Source: Aedes albopictus
Taxonomy: Eukaryota > Arthropoda > Insecta > Diptera > Culicidae
Length of the DNA stretch: 64,000 nt
NCBI RefSeq assembly: GCF_035046485.1
Contig: NC_085137.1
Span: 457,555,004-457,619,003, forward strand
Direction of reading: 5' to 3'
Below, piece after piece: positions 19,820 through 30,644 of this stretch (its first letter is position 1; each line of letters opens with the position of its first letter). The translations under genes and the position numbers were made by a program. The notes under the pieces were generated by a model. The model saw only the letters and a program-made list of their open reading frames with translations. It ran no database searches and was not told the origin of the DNA.

Positions 19820-20658
19820 TCTGAAACGCCTTGAAACGCTTTGAAACGCTCTAAAACGCTTCTAAAATCTCTATTACACATCCGTAAAATTTACCTGAGA
19901 GCCTCTGAAGCCCTCTAAATCCCTGTGAAATCGCCTGAAATGCCCTGAAACGCATTGAAACGCATTGAAATGCCTTACAATGCTTTGAAACGCTCTGGAA
20001 CACCTCTGAAATCCCTATAACATTTCCGTAAAATTAACCTGAGAACCTCTGAAGCCGCCTAAAGCCCCTGTGAAACCTCCTGAAACGCATTGAAACGCTT
20101 TGAATTACTATTAAACCTACGAGAAATTCACCTGCGTGCCTCTGAAGCCTCCTGATACCCTCCTAAATCCAGCTGGGACGCCCTGAAACGCATTAAAACG
20201 CCCTTGAAACGCTTTGAAACGCCTCTTGAATCCCTACAAAACCTCCGTGGAATTCACCTGAGAGCCTCTGAAGCCCCCTAAAACTCCTGTGAAAATTCCT
20301 GAAACGCTTTGAAACACTTTGAAATGCCTCTATAACTCCTTTAAATCCTGCATGAAAATCACCTGAAAGCCTCTGAAGCCGCCAAAAACTCCTGTGAAAC
20401 CCCCTGAAACACCTTGAAACGTTTTGAAACACCTCTGAAACCCCTATGAAACCTCCGAGACATTCATCTGAGAGCCTCTGAAGCCCCCTAAAGCCCCTGT
20501 GAAACCTCTAGAAATGTCCTGAAACGCCCTGAAACGCATTGAAATGCCTTGAATCAAAGCGTTTCAAGCGCATCTAAAACCCATACGAAACCTCCGTGAA
20601 ATTCATCTGCGAGCCTCTGGAGGCCCCCTTAACTTCCTGAAATGCCCTGAAACGCCTT
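19820..20658 (+). repeat. TGAAACGC-type two-level repeat, main block
   Basis: Short modules (TTGAAACGCTT, CCTGAAACGCC) of 10-12 bp are organised into longer units marked by ACCTGAGAGCCTCTGAAGCC. That landmark recurs near 19893, 20038, 20131, 20257, 20362, 20467 and 20606, so the higher unit is roughly 93-145 bp and changes in steps of the short module. The 79-aa minus ORF at 20193-20432 is periodic for this reason. Confidence 0.8.
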
Positions 20659-21204
20659 TGTTGGATTTGATCCAACGGGAAAGTTTTCCGAAATTATAAT
20701 TCTCGGGCACGGAAATGAAATGCTCACTTGATCCGGTGTTGCGTATGGAGAATATAATTTTCCTGAGATATACATACATTCAAATTAGTGAATTTATAAT
20801 TTTTCATCAGAAGTGTATTCTTTTTGTCGTGCGCTATTAGTGTTGCGAACCCCTGTTAATATGCTCAGGTGGCTCATTATATATAGCTATATGAGGATTA
20901 AAGTAATGATTTGTGATTACTCACGTTTAGTTCCCTTACTGTCGGCTGTAGTATCGAGTTTAGTTGGAAGTCCTAGTATAACAAATATTCAAATAGTTCA
21001 AGTTCATCTTTATATAAGTTTGGTAAATTTCTGGCTTACCGATCTGGAAAGGTGGCGATTCTTGGGATCGCTCAGAGGTAGGGAACCGTTCACAATTTAG
21101 GTTACCTAGTAGTTAATATAGCTTCTTAGAATGATTTCATGTAGTTTTTAGTGTGTAGTCTTACCAATTATTCTTGTAAATAGTAGACTAAGGGTATTGT
21201 TTTT

Positions 21205-21360
21205 GGGGCTGTCCATAAACCACGTGGTCATTTTTTTGGGACTTTTCAACCCCCCCCGCGTGGTCATTTGTCCATACACAAATTTAAATTTGTCCATACA
21301 AAATGATCATTGGCCGACCCCCCCCCCCCCCCCATGACCACGTGGTTTATGGACAGCCCC
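21205..21360. mobile_element. MITE, TIR GGGGCTGTCCATAAACCACG, copy 2
   Basis: The ends GGGGCTGTCCATAAACCACG and CGTGGTTTATGGACAGCCCC are perfect 20-bp inverted repeats, with TTT on each side. Just inside lies CCACGTGGTCAT with a CACGTG core on both arms. The runs of C and G are long. It is less decayed than copy 1 at 770-939. Confidence 0.8.
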
Positions 21361-21438
21361 TTTAACTCCACTAGATTTAAGCTCAAGTTCATTAATATTC
21401 ACTTATTTATAATATTTTAGGATACTCAACGTGTGCAT

Positions 21439-22191
21439 TAAGGTGGCCCACACTTATATGAAAAACAAAAATTTCGAAAAATGCCAAGTCTTACCTCCTC
21501 AATCAGTTGTTTTGGACTCCCAGAAGCTACGTTCAAAATTTGAGCAAAATCGGTTGAGCCTAAGGGGGCGCTCAAAACGCTTGAAGTTTGTATGGAAAAA
21601 CTTGGCCAAATGTATGCAGAAATTTTAAGTTTCCGAATTTTGCCGCTAGGTGGCGCTGTAAGCATTCAATAATCAAACCCTTTGGTATTATTGTAGGTGA
21701 CTATATGCCAAACAACTTTGTCGAAGACCGCAAAGTGATCCAACGTCTGTGAAAAAAGGTATACCCTAGGAAAAGTGAGGATAAACTTTATTGGTATTTT
21801 TCTAATACATGTAAAGGAATAATATCAATAATGAAATCTCAATATTTTGCCTCACTTTGTCTAGGGTATAACTTTTTTCACAGCCGTCGGATCACTTCGC
21901 GGTCTTCGACAAAGTTCTCTGTCATATAGTCACCTACAATAATACCAAAGGGTTTGATTATTGAATGCTTACAGCGCCACCTAGCGGCAAAATTCGAAAA
22001 CTTAAAATTTCTGCATACATTTGGCCAAGTTTTCCCATACAAACTTCAAGCGTTTTGAGCGCCCTCTTAGGCTCAAACGATTTTGCTCAAATTTTGAACG
22101 TAGCTTCTGTGAGTCCAAAACAACTGATTTAGGAGGTAAGACTTGGTATTTTTCGAAATTTTTGTTTTTCATATAAGTGTGGGCCACCCTA
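21439..22191. mobile_element. Palindromic MITE (TARGGTGGCCCACAC ends), 8-bp duplication GTGTGCAT
   Basis: Nearly the whole 753 bp is an inverted repeat: TAAGGTGGCCCACACTTATA at the left and the matching AAGTGTGGGCCACCCTA at the right, with long matching arms such as CCGCTAGGTGGCGCTGTAAG. GTGTGCAT flanks it at 21431-21438 and 22192-22199. The unpaired centre holds TACATGTAAAGGAATAATAT. There is no transposase. It is nested in the solo LTR. Confidence 0.85.
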
Positions 22192-22377
22192 GTGTGCATG
22201 CTTTTCTTTTGTAGTTTTACTTCTATCCTTTTTGTTTGTCCACTCACCCGGTGACAGGTCGGAAACCTGTCACTCCTTTGTCATCTCCCATCACGGCCGC
22301 AGTCTTGTTCACAAGGTTGCGAACAATATAGAGACCGCGACAATAGATGCGCGCTGGCCGAATGGGATAGGCCAACA

Positions 22378-22522
22378 GCCTTGAATCGCTTTGAAACGCT
22401 TTGAAATGCCTCTGAAACTCCTTTAAAACCTCCGAAAATTCCCCTGTGAAAATAAAGCCCCTGTGAAACCTCCTGAAAAGCATTGAAACGCTTTTAAACG
22501 CATCTGAAATCCCTATAAAATA
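22378..22522 (+). repeat. TGAAACGC-type repeat, block after the solo LTR
   Basis: GAATCGCTTTGAAACGCTTT and CCCTGTGAAACCTCC continue the array that the solo LTR split. Confidence 0.65.
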
Positions 22523-23163
22523 GGCCGTCCCTTATTTTGCAAAAATTGGAAATGTTAAAAGTTCGTTAGTGGAAAATGATCGTTTTAGCTAAAAAATGAT
22601 CGTGTCAAAATTTGAAGTCCGTATCTCAAGGCTAAGTGGTCCCTCAAGGGGCCTAAAGTTGTTAAAAATTGTATGGGACCAAAAAACATGAAATTTTTTT
22701 CGACGAAAAAAATACGCTATTCTACTAAAACCGGTGATTTTAGGACCCTAAAGGGCCAAAAAAGTGCTTAGATTTGCGATATCTCTATTCGTTTTTGAGT
22801 AATTGAACAAAATAGGATAAGTTTCCTTCGGAATCTAAAAAAATTGTCAAAAATGCTGATTTTTCAGTGGTTTTTTGTCAATATCTTGGAAACGAGTAGA
22901 GATATCGCAAATCTAAGCACATTTTTGGCCCTTTAGGGTCCTAAAATCACCGGTTTCAGTGGGATAGCGTATTTGTTTTGTCGAAAAAAAAATTCATGTT
23001 TTTTTGGTCCCATACAATTTTTGACAACTTTAGGCCCCTTGAGGGACCACTTAGCCTTGAGATACGGATTTCAAATTTTGACACGATCATTTTTTAGCTA
23101 AAACGATCATTTTCCACTAACGAACTTATAACATTTCAAAATTTTGCAAATTAAGGGACGGCC
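22523..23163. mobile_element. 641-bp long palindrome element (GGCCGTCCCTTA ends, TA target)
   Basis: The arms of about 300 bp start GGCCGTCCCTTATTTTGC and close AAATTAAGGGACGGCC. They match throughout, for example AAGGCTAAGTGGTCCCTCAA against TTGAGGGACCACTTAGCCTT and CCGGTGATTTTAGGACCCTA against TAGGGTCCTAAAATCACCGG. TA lies on each side. The transcript would fold into a long hairpin. It is nested in the TGAAACGC array, which resumes at 23164. Confidence 0.85.
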
Positions 23164-23305
23164 TACTATAAAACCTCCGTGAAATACATCTGAGATCCTC
23201 TAAAGCCCCCTATAACCTCTGTGAAACCTCCTTAAACGCCTTGAAACACCTCTGAAGCACAAATGAAATTCATGTGAAACGCACCGGAATGCCTCTGAAG
23301 CCTCC
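23164..23305 (+). repeat. TGAAACGC-type repeat, right-hand end of the array
   Basis: AAAACCTCCGTGAAATACATCT, CCTTGAAACACCTCTGAAGC and similar modules, read as the last decaying units before non-repetitive DNA. Confidence 0.5.
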
Positions 23306-24060
23306 TGGCCTCAGGCGAATCAGAAACCATTTCAATAAACCGATCAATATACCCTGCGCCTCCATATCCGATTTCAGATCTTTATTCAATAAAACTTCTT
23401 CCCCAGTTACGGCGGTTTCCCACCGCGCTCCAGCAGGGAAGATAAATGTCGCACATATGAATTCAGACAAATTTTCTTTCACGGCTTCCAGTAGGTAAGC
23501 TTTTGCTCCCGCACCCATGGGAGCCTGTCGGCAAATTAAGATAAAGTTCCTCCCGCAAAGTTGCAAACTCTGTCTACAGGTAGGTAGGTGCATATTATCG
23601 TCCAGCAGCAGCAATGGGACAGGGGAGAATTGTATGCAACTCAAATGCACAATGGTCGTCCCCGCGGGAGTTGGTGTGAATTATCGACCTTCGCCGCACG
23701 TAGCAAAAAAAAAAGAGCAGTGATGCTCGTTTGTCGGAGCTTGGACGGGGGATCACCGGATGCAGTGCAGCAGTCGTGCTGGTCGTTGGAAGTAAGATAA
23801 TGGCAGCAAAAGTGCGGTAGAATGGAAACTTTACCGCGTAGAGACGATGATGATGGGGAGGAATCTGGGGCAGTTACATCTACCTGTGGAGTGGAAAAAA
23901 AATAGAAGTACTTGCGCATTTATCAAAGTGACCAGGTACACGCTCCTGGTTTTTTCCTTGCTATGGAATTGCAACTTTGTCGGGGGGTGACGATACTCGG
24001 TCTCTTTATGCGATGAGCTTTCTTTTGAAAGTTGATTATGCTTCTGCAAATGGTGGTAGA
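23306..24060. other. Repeat-poor, GC-richer segment; candidate regulatory DNA
   Basis: No member of the repeat families was seen. ORFs on both strands (for example 23270-23650 minus) show no domain and overlap each other in different frames, which argues against coding. CAGCAGCAGC, GTAGGTAGGTGC and a run of ten A are present. Possible host non-coding DNA under constraint. Confidence 0.35.
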
Positions 24061-24530
24061 GTATATTTTTTTACTTCATATTTCAGTTGTGTGATGCTTT
24101 GCTGCGAATGGAAATTGCTGTTTCTCACTTATGAAACCACAAAAAAAAATAAAAAATCTGTCAAATCTGTTACGACCAACTACACTGCTCGACAAATTTT
24201 CGAAAAAGTTGGTGCTATGAAATGAAATTCAAAATTACCCGAGGTTTTGACGCCTTGAGAGAAAAAGTTGAAATTTTGAATAAATATTGGAGTACGGATC
24301 CACGGTTTCCTTTCAATTTTATTCGGTATTTTGTTTGTGAATTCTTTTGAGAATTGATTACAAGCTTTCAGGAACTTTTTTAAGATTATTTTTACGATGA
24401 TTAGAAAAAAAAAATAAATCGGAGAAAATTGGGTCGATTTTGAAACTCCATACATTTTGTATGGGATAAAAAATTGGTGTAAACTTTAATCCTCATTTAC
24501 TTGGAAGTGGGTTTGTGTCACTACCACCTC
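24061..24530. other. AT-rich, no recognisable feature
   Basis: TTCGAAAAAGTTGG, AATTTTGAATAAAT and similar AT-rich sequence, with poly(A) runs and short ORFs in several frames. Nothing supportable. Confidence 0.3.
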
Positions 24531-24895
24531 TTTGCTTCTAACCCCCTCAATTGTTTTGTAAATTTCTTCAATAATTCAATTCCATTGGAATTTTTGCGTG
24601 AATTCTTTTTGGGATTGTCTTTGGAAATATATTTTAAAACCTTTTCAACCATTTCTTCAGCTGCTCGGGAAATTCCGTTGAATATTGCTTTGGTAATTCC
24701 TTCGAGAATTACGCTGACAAAGTTTACTAAGAATGAAATTTCCAAAAAAATACTGGATCCTAACACATAATTTGGAGATATTTCGAAGAGAAATGCCAAA
24801 TTAATTCCTAAAAGAAATATTGCAAATCATTTCAGAAGAGTTGCTAAAGAAATTTTCAAAAAAAAAATGTATAAGGAATTATAGAAGGATTTTTT
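24531..24895 (-). repeat. Degenerate 12-bp repeat, block 6 (strongly decayed, mixed sense)
   Basis: TTCTTCAATAATTC and TTTTGGGATTGTC-like units up to about 24720, then GAAATTTCCAAAAA and forward units. Overlapping 89- and 92-aa ORFs on opposite strands reflect the repeat. Confidence 0.4.
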
Positions 24896-25858
24896 TTCTT
24901 TTAATTTTTGTTTTTGTGTAACGGTGTAGTTAAACTGCTAATTCTACACTTATTTTTGGAAGGATTTCTCAAAAGAATTTGCATAGAAATTGACGAAGGT
25001 GCTTCATACCAGCTAATAACCGTTTAGTAGTTAACCAGTTTGTTATACAGCGTCCAAACCAGTTCGTCAAAAATACAAATAATCAGTGAAGTTAAGTGTC
25101 AAATAAATGTAGTCGTTAATACAGCAGCAAAAGTGTACATATCAGTTTTGCCGTCAATCATTGTAGAATCGTTCAGAACATTATGTGTTCATTGCTATAT
25201 CAGTGCTCATTTTTACCGCGATTATGATCGTTCGGTGTCCGACAGATTTGGACTACCACAGACGCTCTGATGTGCGAAAAAAAAATAGAAAGATCTTTAC
25301 GACTGTAGCACTCAGCAATTTTAGGGATTTTCGGCCTTTTCCGTCGGTAAAATCAGCGAAAACTATTTTACCTCTACATCCGACGGTTTCCGTTGCTAAT
25401 CCCTAAAATTGAAAAAAAAGGATATCCTTCTAGGATGATTCCCATATAATTTTATTCGAAAATCTTGGGAAACTTATCTGGAAATTCATCGTATGACTAT
25501 TTATCATGCCATTTTTTAAGGAATTTTATCTGGGATCTTTTTGCAACTTTTGTTGGTCATTGTTTTGGAAATTTCTTTGACAATTTATTTGGAAATGGAG
25601 GATTTTCCAATCGATATCGGTGACACATGAACAATCAATTGTGCCTTTTCGAGAATTCTATACTTTTTAAGTCAATAACGGCGCCGGCCACGTCCTTACG
25701 GTCATCGAGGAAAATAAGGAATGTTAGTGTGACGTCCCGAGTAGGTGGAAAAATCTCATGAATAGCATACTGAAGAGCAAAAACTGATATTGGTTTGATT
25801 GATATAAGAGGTAAAAGATCAGAAATAATAGCAAAATCTAATATGGTAAACTACTAAT
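24896..25858. other. Unassigned segment with a small inverted repeat
   Basis: CAATTTTAGGGATT (25316-25329) and AATCCCTAAAATTG (25398-25411) form a 14-bp inverted pair around CCGTCGG/CCGACGG, possibly a minimal MITE. The rest is AT-rich with short ORFs and no recognisable family. A GGCGCCGGCC patch at about 25682 is unusually GC-rich. Confidence 0.35.
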
Positions 25859-25870
25859 AATAGCTCTTAA

Positions 25871-26041
25871 ACGGACCTGGTGTGATGGTTAGAACACTTG
25901 ACTATCACGCCGAGTTCCTGGGATCGAATCCCATTCCCGACAAACTCACAAAATGTGGGTTCTTCCTTCGGAAGGGAAGTAAAGCGTGGGTCCCGAGATG
26001 AACTAGCCTAGGGCTAAAAATCTCGTAAATACAGATAAAAA
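25871..26041 (+). mobile_element. tRNA-derived SINE, short type, with target duplication
   Basis: The A-box region TGTGATGGTTAGAACACTTG and B-box GGATCGAATCCC mark the Pol III promoter. The body ends GATGAACTAGCCTAGGGCTA, then AAATCTCGTAAATAC and an A-rich tail. AATAGCTCTTAA (25859-25870) and AATAGCTCTTTAA (26042-26054) are the target duplication. The tail sequence recurs alone at 41989 and 55801. Confidence 0.8.
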
Positions 26042-26075
26042 AATAGCTCTTTAAGATATTACAAGATCAAAACAA

Positions 26076-27793
26076 TCCAGCTTTTTACGCTATGATGAGG
26101 GGTGATTCAATTTTGACAATTCTTGCCAACAGCCCTTGCAGCATCAGAGGTCATCAGAGTAGCCAAAAATTCATGCAAACATTTCAGTTCAACTTTTCTT
26201 AAATGTCAAAAATTTTCACCGTTGTTGTTTGCAAGTTTTTCCTTGAGTATTTTTTTTTGTACAATTTAAATAAAAGCATTTTCTTCAATTTTAGGTTCAT
26301 GATTGTCGCCACCATTACATGTGCAATACTGAATTAAATGGAACATAATAAGTAGATAAAGGAATCATGAGTTGACGTCGCAGAACCAAATTATTTTGTT
26401 CAAATGGCCGCAACATCGTCTACCCACACGACGGGAGATTTAACATTCTCTTCATAAAACGAATAAAAAACCGTTGTAGTTATTCACAAATCTTGGAGCG
26501 CGAAACTCGTTCGTTCTTTTATTGAATATCGGGTGCTCAGAAGTAGGAAGAATTCTGAATAGATTAAATGCATTGGCCTTCTGGAAAAACGAAGTTGCGG
26601 GAAAGGGTAATTATTTATTTATTAGGGGAACGTTAATATACGAGATACACAATTATTTTGGAAATCATGTTTCAAATTCGTCACTCGGACAGAGTGGCTA
26701 TGTTAGAGAATTTTAATTTTCAACAACCTAAATCCCATTTATGTAATTGGAACTACAAAAAGACGTCCCAATGTTGTAGGACTTCACTACAAATAACTAT
26801 ATTGTACTGGCATCTCAAGTGGAATACTGATTCGGAATTATTATTAATTAATATTTAATATTTATCAAAGACACTTTACCACTTATGTGGCATTCGTGTC
26901 TGACTGATTCGGAAGGATAGATAGAACGATACCAGGAATAAAAAAAGCTATCAAGAATTTCAAAAGGTCACCAAGCCAGAGCCAAGTGTACAGAATGTGT
27001 GTTTTTTTTATTCTTAATCACTTAACCTAATTAACAGCTCTTTTGTCCACTAGGGTACTACGTGAGCGATTCCAATTGGACACTGCACTTCCACTTTGTA
27101 CAGCGCCTAAATGTATTCTATTCTATTTTACTTTATTGAACTGGATGTTTTTGTGCTTCTTTCACTCTTCTACCCTGTCCATGGTAGAATGATGAGCACG
27201 ATGATGCCGATGTGTAGCTTCGGTTCTTTTTCCAGTTCGATTGGGGGTCCATTATGAGTTGCGGTTCGCCGATATCCAAATTCCGGGTCCGTTAGAGCTA
27301 TATGCTCCGAAGAGGGTCAGATGCCAGCTGCTCTCGGGGGGAAGAGCAACTGACGAAAAATTGCAAGTGCCGGGGCTGGGTTCGAACCCATAACCATCCG
27401 CTTATGAAGCGAACGTGTGGACCATTGCACCACGGGCCCCGACAATGTGTTTGTTGCTGAGCAAGTTAAGGTTGCTGATGACAAAGTTGTGACCATTGGT
27501 ACAAAATCATTCGGTTTTTCGACGTCCTCTGCATTTACCATTCCTTTTGTTTCGTCATTATAAATAATGGCGGCTATCATGTACCTAAAATTAAAGAAAA
27601 TGCTGTAAAATATTAAATTTAAACTTAAAAGCTAAAGGAAAAACTTGAAAACATCAACAGTGAAAATTTTGGACAATTTAGTGGCGTTGAACTGAAATTT
27701 TTGGCTACACTGATGACCTCTGATGCTACAGAGGCTGTCGGCAAGAATTGTCAAAATTGAATAACCCCTCATCATAGCGTAAAAAGCTCGATA
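26076..27793. mobile_element. 1.7-kb inverted-repeat DNA element, carries a nested SINE
   Basis: The left end GCTTTTTACGCTATGATGAG and TTGACAATTCTTGCC match the right end GGCAAGAATTGTCAA and CTCATCATAGCGTAAAAAGC in reverse complement. The similarity runs on for about 100 bp (CATCAGAGGTCATCAG against CTGATGACCTCTGATG). The centre has no transposase; it holds a minus-strand SINE and AT-rich filler with small ORFs. Confidence 0.65.
27113..27442 (-). mobile_element. tRNA-derived SINE, initiator-like head, minus strand
   Basis: On the minus strand the head begins GGGGCCCGTGGTGCAATGG, folds into most of a tRNA with CAT in the anticodon position, and has the B-box GGGTTCGAACCC. The body runs through GTTGCTCTTCCCCCCGAGAG to a tail of CAATAAAGTAAAATAG repeats. 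It is about 330 bp, longer than the SINE at 25871. The frame across the head reads GSNPAPALA, a known by-product of such SINEs. Confidence 0.75.
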
Positions 27794-28459
27794 GCAGACA
27801 AGATTTAACTTTTTTTTCTAGATAAAAAAAAATCACTAAGACCTTAGGATTCACAGGCGGCGATGCTTACCACTCAACCGTGGCTCACTTGTCACTTATC
27901 AAAAAAAGTTCAATTAGCTGAAACGAGTGCATTTAACAAAATTTTACCTACTAGCTTTTATAACTATATAAACGCAACACGATATTTTTGAATGTAATAA
28001 CATTATATTCTAAAAGCATTGTTTAACCCTTCAGCAGTATGCGCAGTTGTATTTTGTACGTTAAAAATGATCGCCTGTTCTACACAAACCAGCGTGATGC
28101 TGGTAGCGCTGGCCAACTTCCGGAAGATTAGGGTTTTTCCTTACTCGTGCCAAATTTCTTCTGGAGCTCAAAATATTTTATTGTTAATATCTACCAAAAA
28201 ATGAATTTTCTTCATGCTTTCCTTCAACATTTTCTCCAACATAATGGAAACCCACTAGAAGATTTTTCGAAAATGTCCTTTAAGCAATTGATCATCTAGT
28301 TTGTCTATGCTTATTATGCTATTTGGGAATGTCCTGGATCTGTATTCCTCTAAGAATAAACCTTCCCATATCTTCCTATTGTTCCGAGTGCATCCTTGCC
28401 GAAATTCCCTGAAGATTGTATTTTATACTCATTTATATACCTCAAAGAATAATCCTTAA
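27794..28459. other. Unassigned AT-rich segment with half a tRNA-like head
   Basis: On the minus strand GCCACGGTTGAGTGGTAAGC near 27865-27890 resembles a tRNA A-box half, but no B-box follows. It is at most a truncated SINE. The rest holds nothing supportable. Confidence 0.3.
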
Positions 28460-30635
28460 TACTTAAATGTCTAAAATTCTTAAAGATAATCTCGTAAACG
28501 CCATGAAACTATCTTTGGAGAAAACCCTTGAGGTATTCCTGTAAGAATTCCTGAAGGAAATCCCTAGAGAAATTTTTGAAGAATTTCCTGAAGGTATTTC
28601 CGGAGAACTCTCAAATAATGAAACTCTTGGGAAAATTCTTGAACCCACCTGAAGGAATTTCGGGACGAATCACTGTCATAGATATGGAAAAGAAAATGTC
28701 TAGAGGAATTCATAGAGAAATTCCTGGTGTATAAAAAAATTCAAGAAGAGTCTTTGGGAGTATTCCTGGAAGAACGTCTGAAAAATGCCTGGAGACAACT
28801 GCTGAAGAGGTTCCCGAAAGATTCCCTGGAAAATTTTTAGGCAACTTTTTGGAAAAATTCCAAGAGAAATTTCTGGAAATTTCTGGAAAGTCCCCACATA
28901 AATTTTAAAAGGAAATCCTTGGTGAAACACTGAAATCCTGGAGGAGTTCCTGAAGAAATCGAAGATGTTGGAGAAAAAAAGACGAATTTCTGAAAAAAAT
29001 CTTTTGCCTCAGCTTGAGGGGATATTCTTGAAAAAAATTGTGGATGGATACCTGAACAAATCCGTGAATGAACTTCCAAAGGATTTCTTGGAGACAATTG
29101 TGAATGAATTCCTGAATGACTTCTTGAAGAATTTCCTGGCTCCTGCATGCATTCCTTCAGAATTATCTTAAAAAATTCCAATACAAATCGCTGGAAAAAA
29201 TTCTCTAGTAATTCCTGAAGTAAGTAATTCAAAAAGGTCTTCAGGCATCCCTGGAGAAATTCTTGAGTGATGATGGAAGAATTTTTGAAATTTCTGAATA
29301 CATTTTTGAAGAGATTACTCTGAAAGAATCACTAGAGGAATTCTTGGAGCAATTCTTGGAAGAACTCCTGAAGCATTTCCTGGAGGAATTCCTAGAAAAA
29401 TCCCTGGAGGAGTTCCTGGACAAATCCCTGGAGCAAAACATGGAGGAATTCTTGACAGAAATCCTGGAGGAATGTCTGGAGGAATTTCTGAAGGAATTCA
29501 TGGAGAAATCTCTCGATAAGTTCTTGAAGGAATGCCCGGAGGAATCTCTTGAGAAATGTCTGGACAAACCCCTTGTGCAATTTCTGGCGAATTCCCTGCA
29601 GGAATTCTTTAAGGAACCATTTTATGAATCCCTGGATAAATAACTAGAACAACTCCTGGAGAAATTCCATGAAAAATACTTAGAGAAATCCCTAGAGGAA
29701 TCCCTAGAGGAGTTTCTGGAGAAATCTCTAGTGGATGATGAATCACTGGATGAATTTCTGAAGGAATATCTGGAGAATTTCCTGAAGTGTCTTGAGTTAT
29801 TACTGGAGGATTTCCTAGTGAAATTCATGTTGGAATCTATGGAAGAATTTCTGGATAAATTCTTGGATGAATTACTGTAGAAATTTCTGGAGGAATCGAT
29901 CCTGCGAGAATCTCTGGAAGAATTATTTGAGAAACCCCTGGAGCAAGTCCTGGATGAATTCTTGTAGAAATTCCTGGGGAAATCCCTGGAGGAAACCCTG
30001 ACACAATTCCTGGAAGAATCTCTTGCGGTAAGAAATGCCTGGATGAATTACCGGAGGGAAGCCTGGAGGAATTCCTGAAGCAATTCCTCGGGAAATCTCT
30101 GAGGGAAATCCTGGAGGAATTCCTGAATATATTCTAGGAGGAGTTCCTGGACGAACTTCTGTGGGAATTCCCGAAGGAATCCCTGAAACAATTCCTGGCT
30201 GTATCTTCAAAGGAATCCCTGGAGGAATGCTTGGAGAAATTCATAAAGAAATGCCTAGAGGAATGCCAGGAGGATTTTCTGGAGGAACTCCTGGAGGAAT
30301 CCTTGGAGAGATCGCTAAAGAAATCTCCAGAGGAATTCTCGGAGAAATCTCGGGAGTAGAAATTCTTGGGTAAATTTCTAGAGGAATACCTGGAACATTT
30401 TTTAAAATAAAAAGGAGGATTGAAATTCCTGGAGGATTTGCTGCTAGAATTGATGAAGGAATCAATGAAGGAAGTACTGAAAACATCGCAAAAGAAATTC
30501 TTGGAAAAATCCTGAAGAGATTCTTGTAGGAATGTCTGGAGTCTGGATGAATTCCTGGACGAATACTCGAAGGAATATTTGGTGGCATTGTTGGAGGAAT
30601 TTCTGGAAGAGTCTTTGGAGAAGAACTTTCCATTA
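28460..30635 (+). repeat. Degenerate 12-bp repeat, main array (2.2 kb)
   Basis: This is the clearest block. CTGGAGGAATTC-type 12-mers follow each other with substitutions and few length changes. In the plus frame at 29263-29643 this reads as four-residue steps, LEEF-LEKS-LEEF-LDKS. Other frames give GIPEGIPE-like or SRNSSRD-like text, so ORFs of about 100-130 codons appear on both strands (28837-29232 minus, 30241-30633 minus). None is a gene. Confidence 0.85.
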
Positions 30636-30644
30636 CGAATAGTT

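Larger units (their letters stand above)
20659..22377. mobile_element. Solo LTR with two nested MITEs
   Basis: The segment starts TGTTGG and ends CCAACA, the standard TG...CA termini, and is flanked by a 5-bp duplication GCCTT (20654-20658 and 22378-22382). Without the MITEs at 21205-21360 and 21439-22191 it would be about 0.8 kb. No internal retrotransposon sequence is present, so it looks like the product of LTR-LTR recombination. Copia or Ty3 origin cannot be told from the LTR alone. It sits in the TGAAACGC repeat. Confidence 0.75.

Noticed and set aside
27846..27895. tRNA gene on the minus strand
   Set aside because: Only an A-box-like half is present, with no B-box or T arm.
29263..29643. 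126-codon acidic coiled-coil-like protein
   Set aside because: The four-residue periodicity follows directly from the 12-bp repeat, and competing ORFs exist on the minus strand.
28460..30635. CRISPR-like array
   Set aside because: Units are 12 bp, degenerate and contiguous with no spacers; the DNA is eukaryotic.
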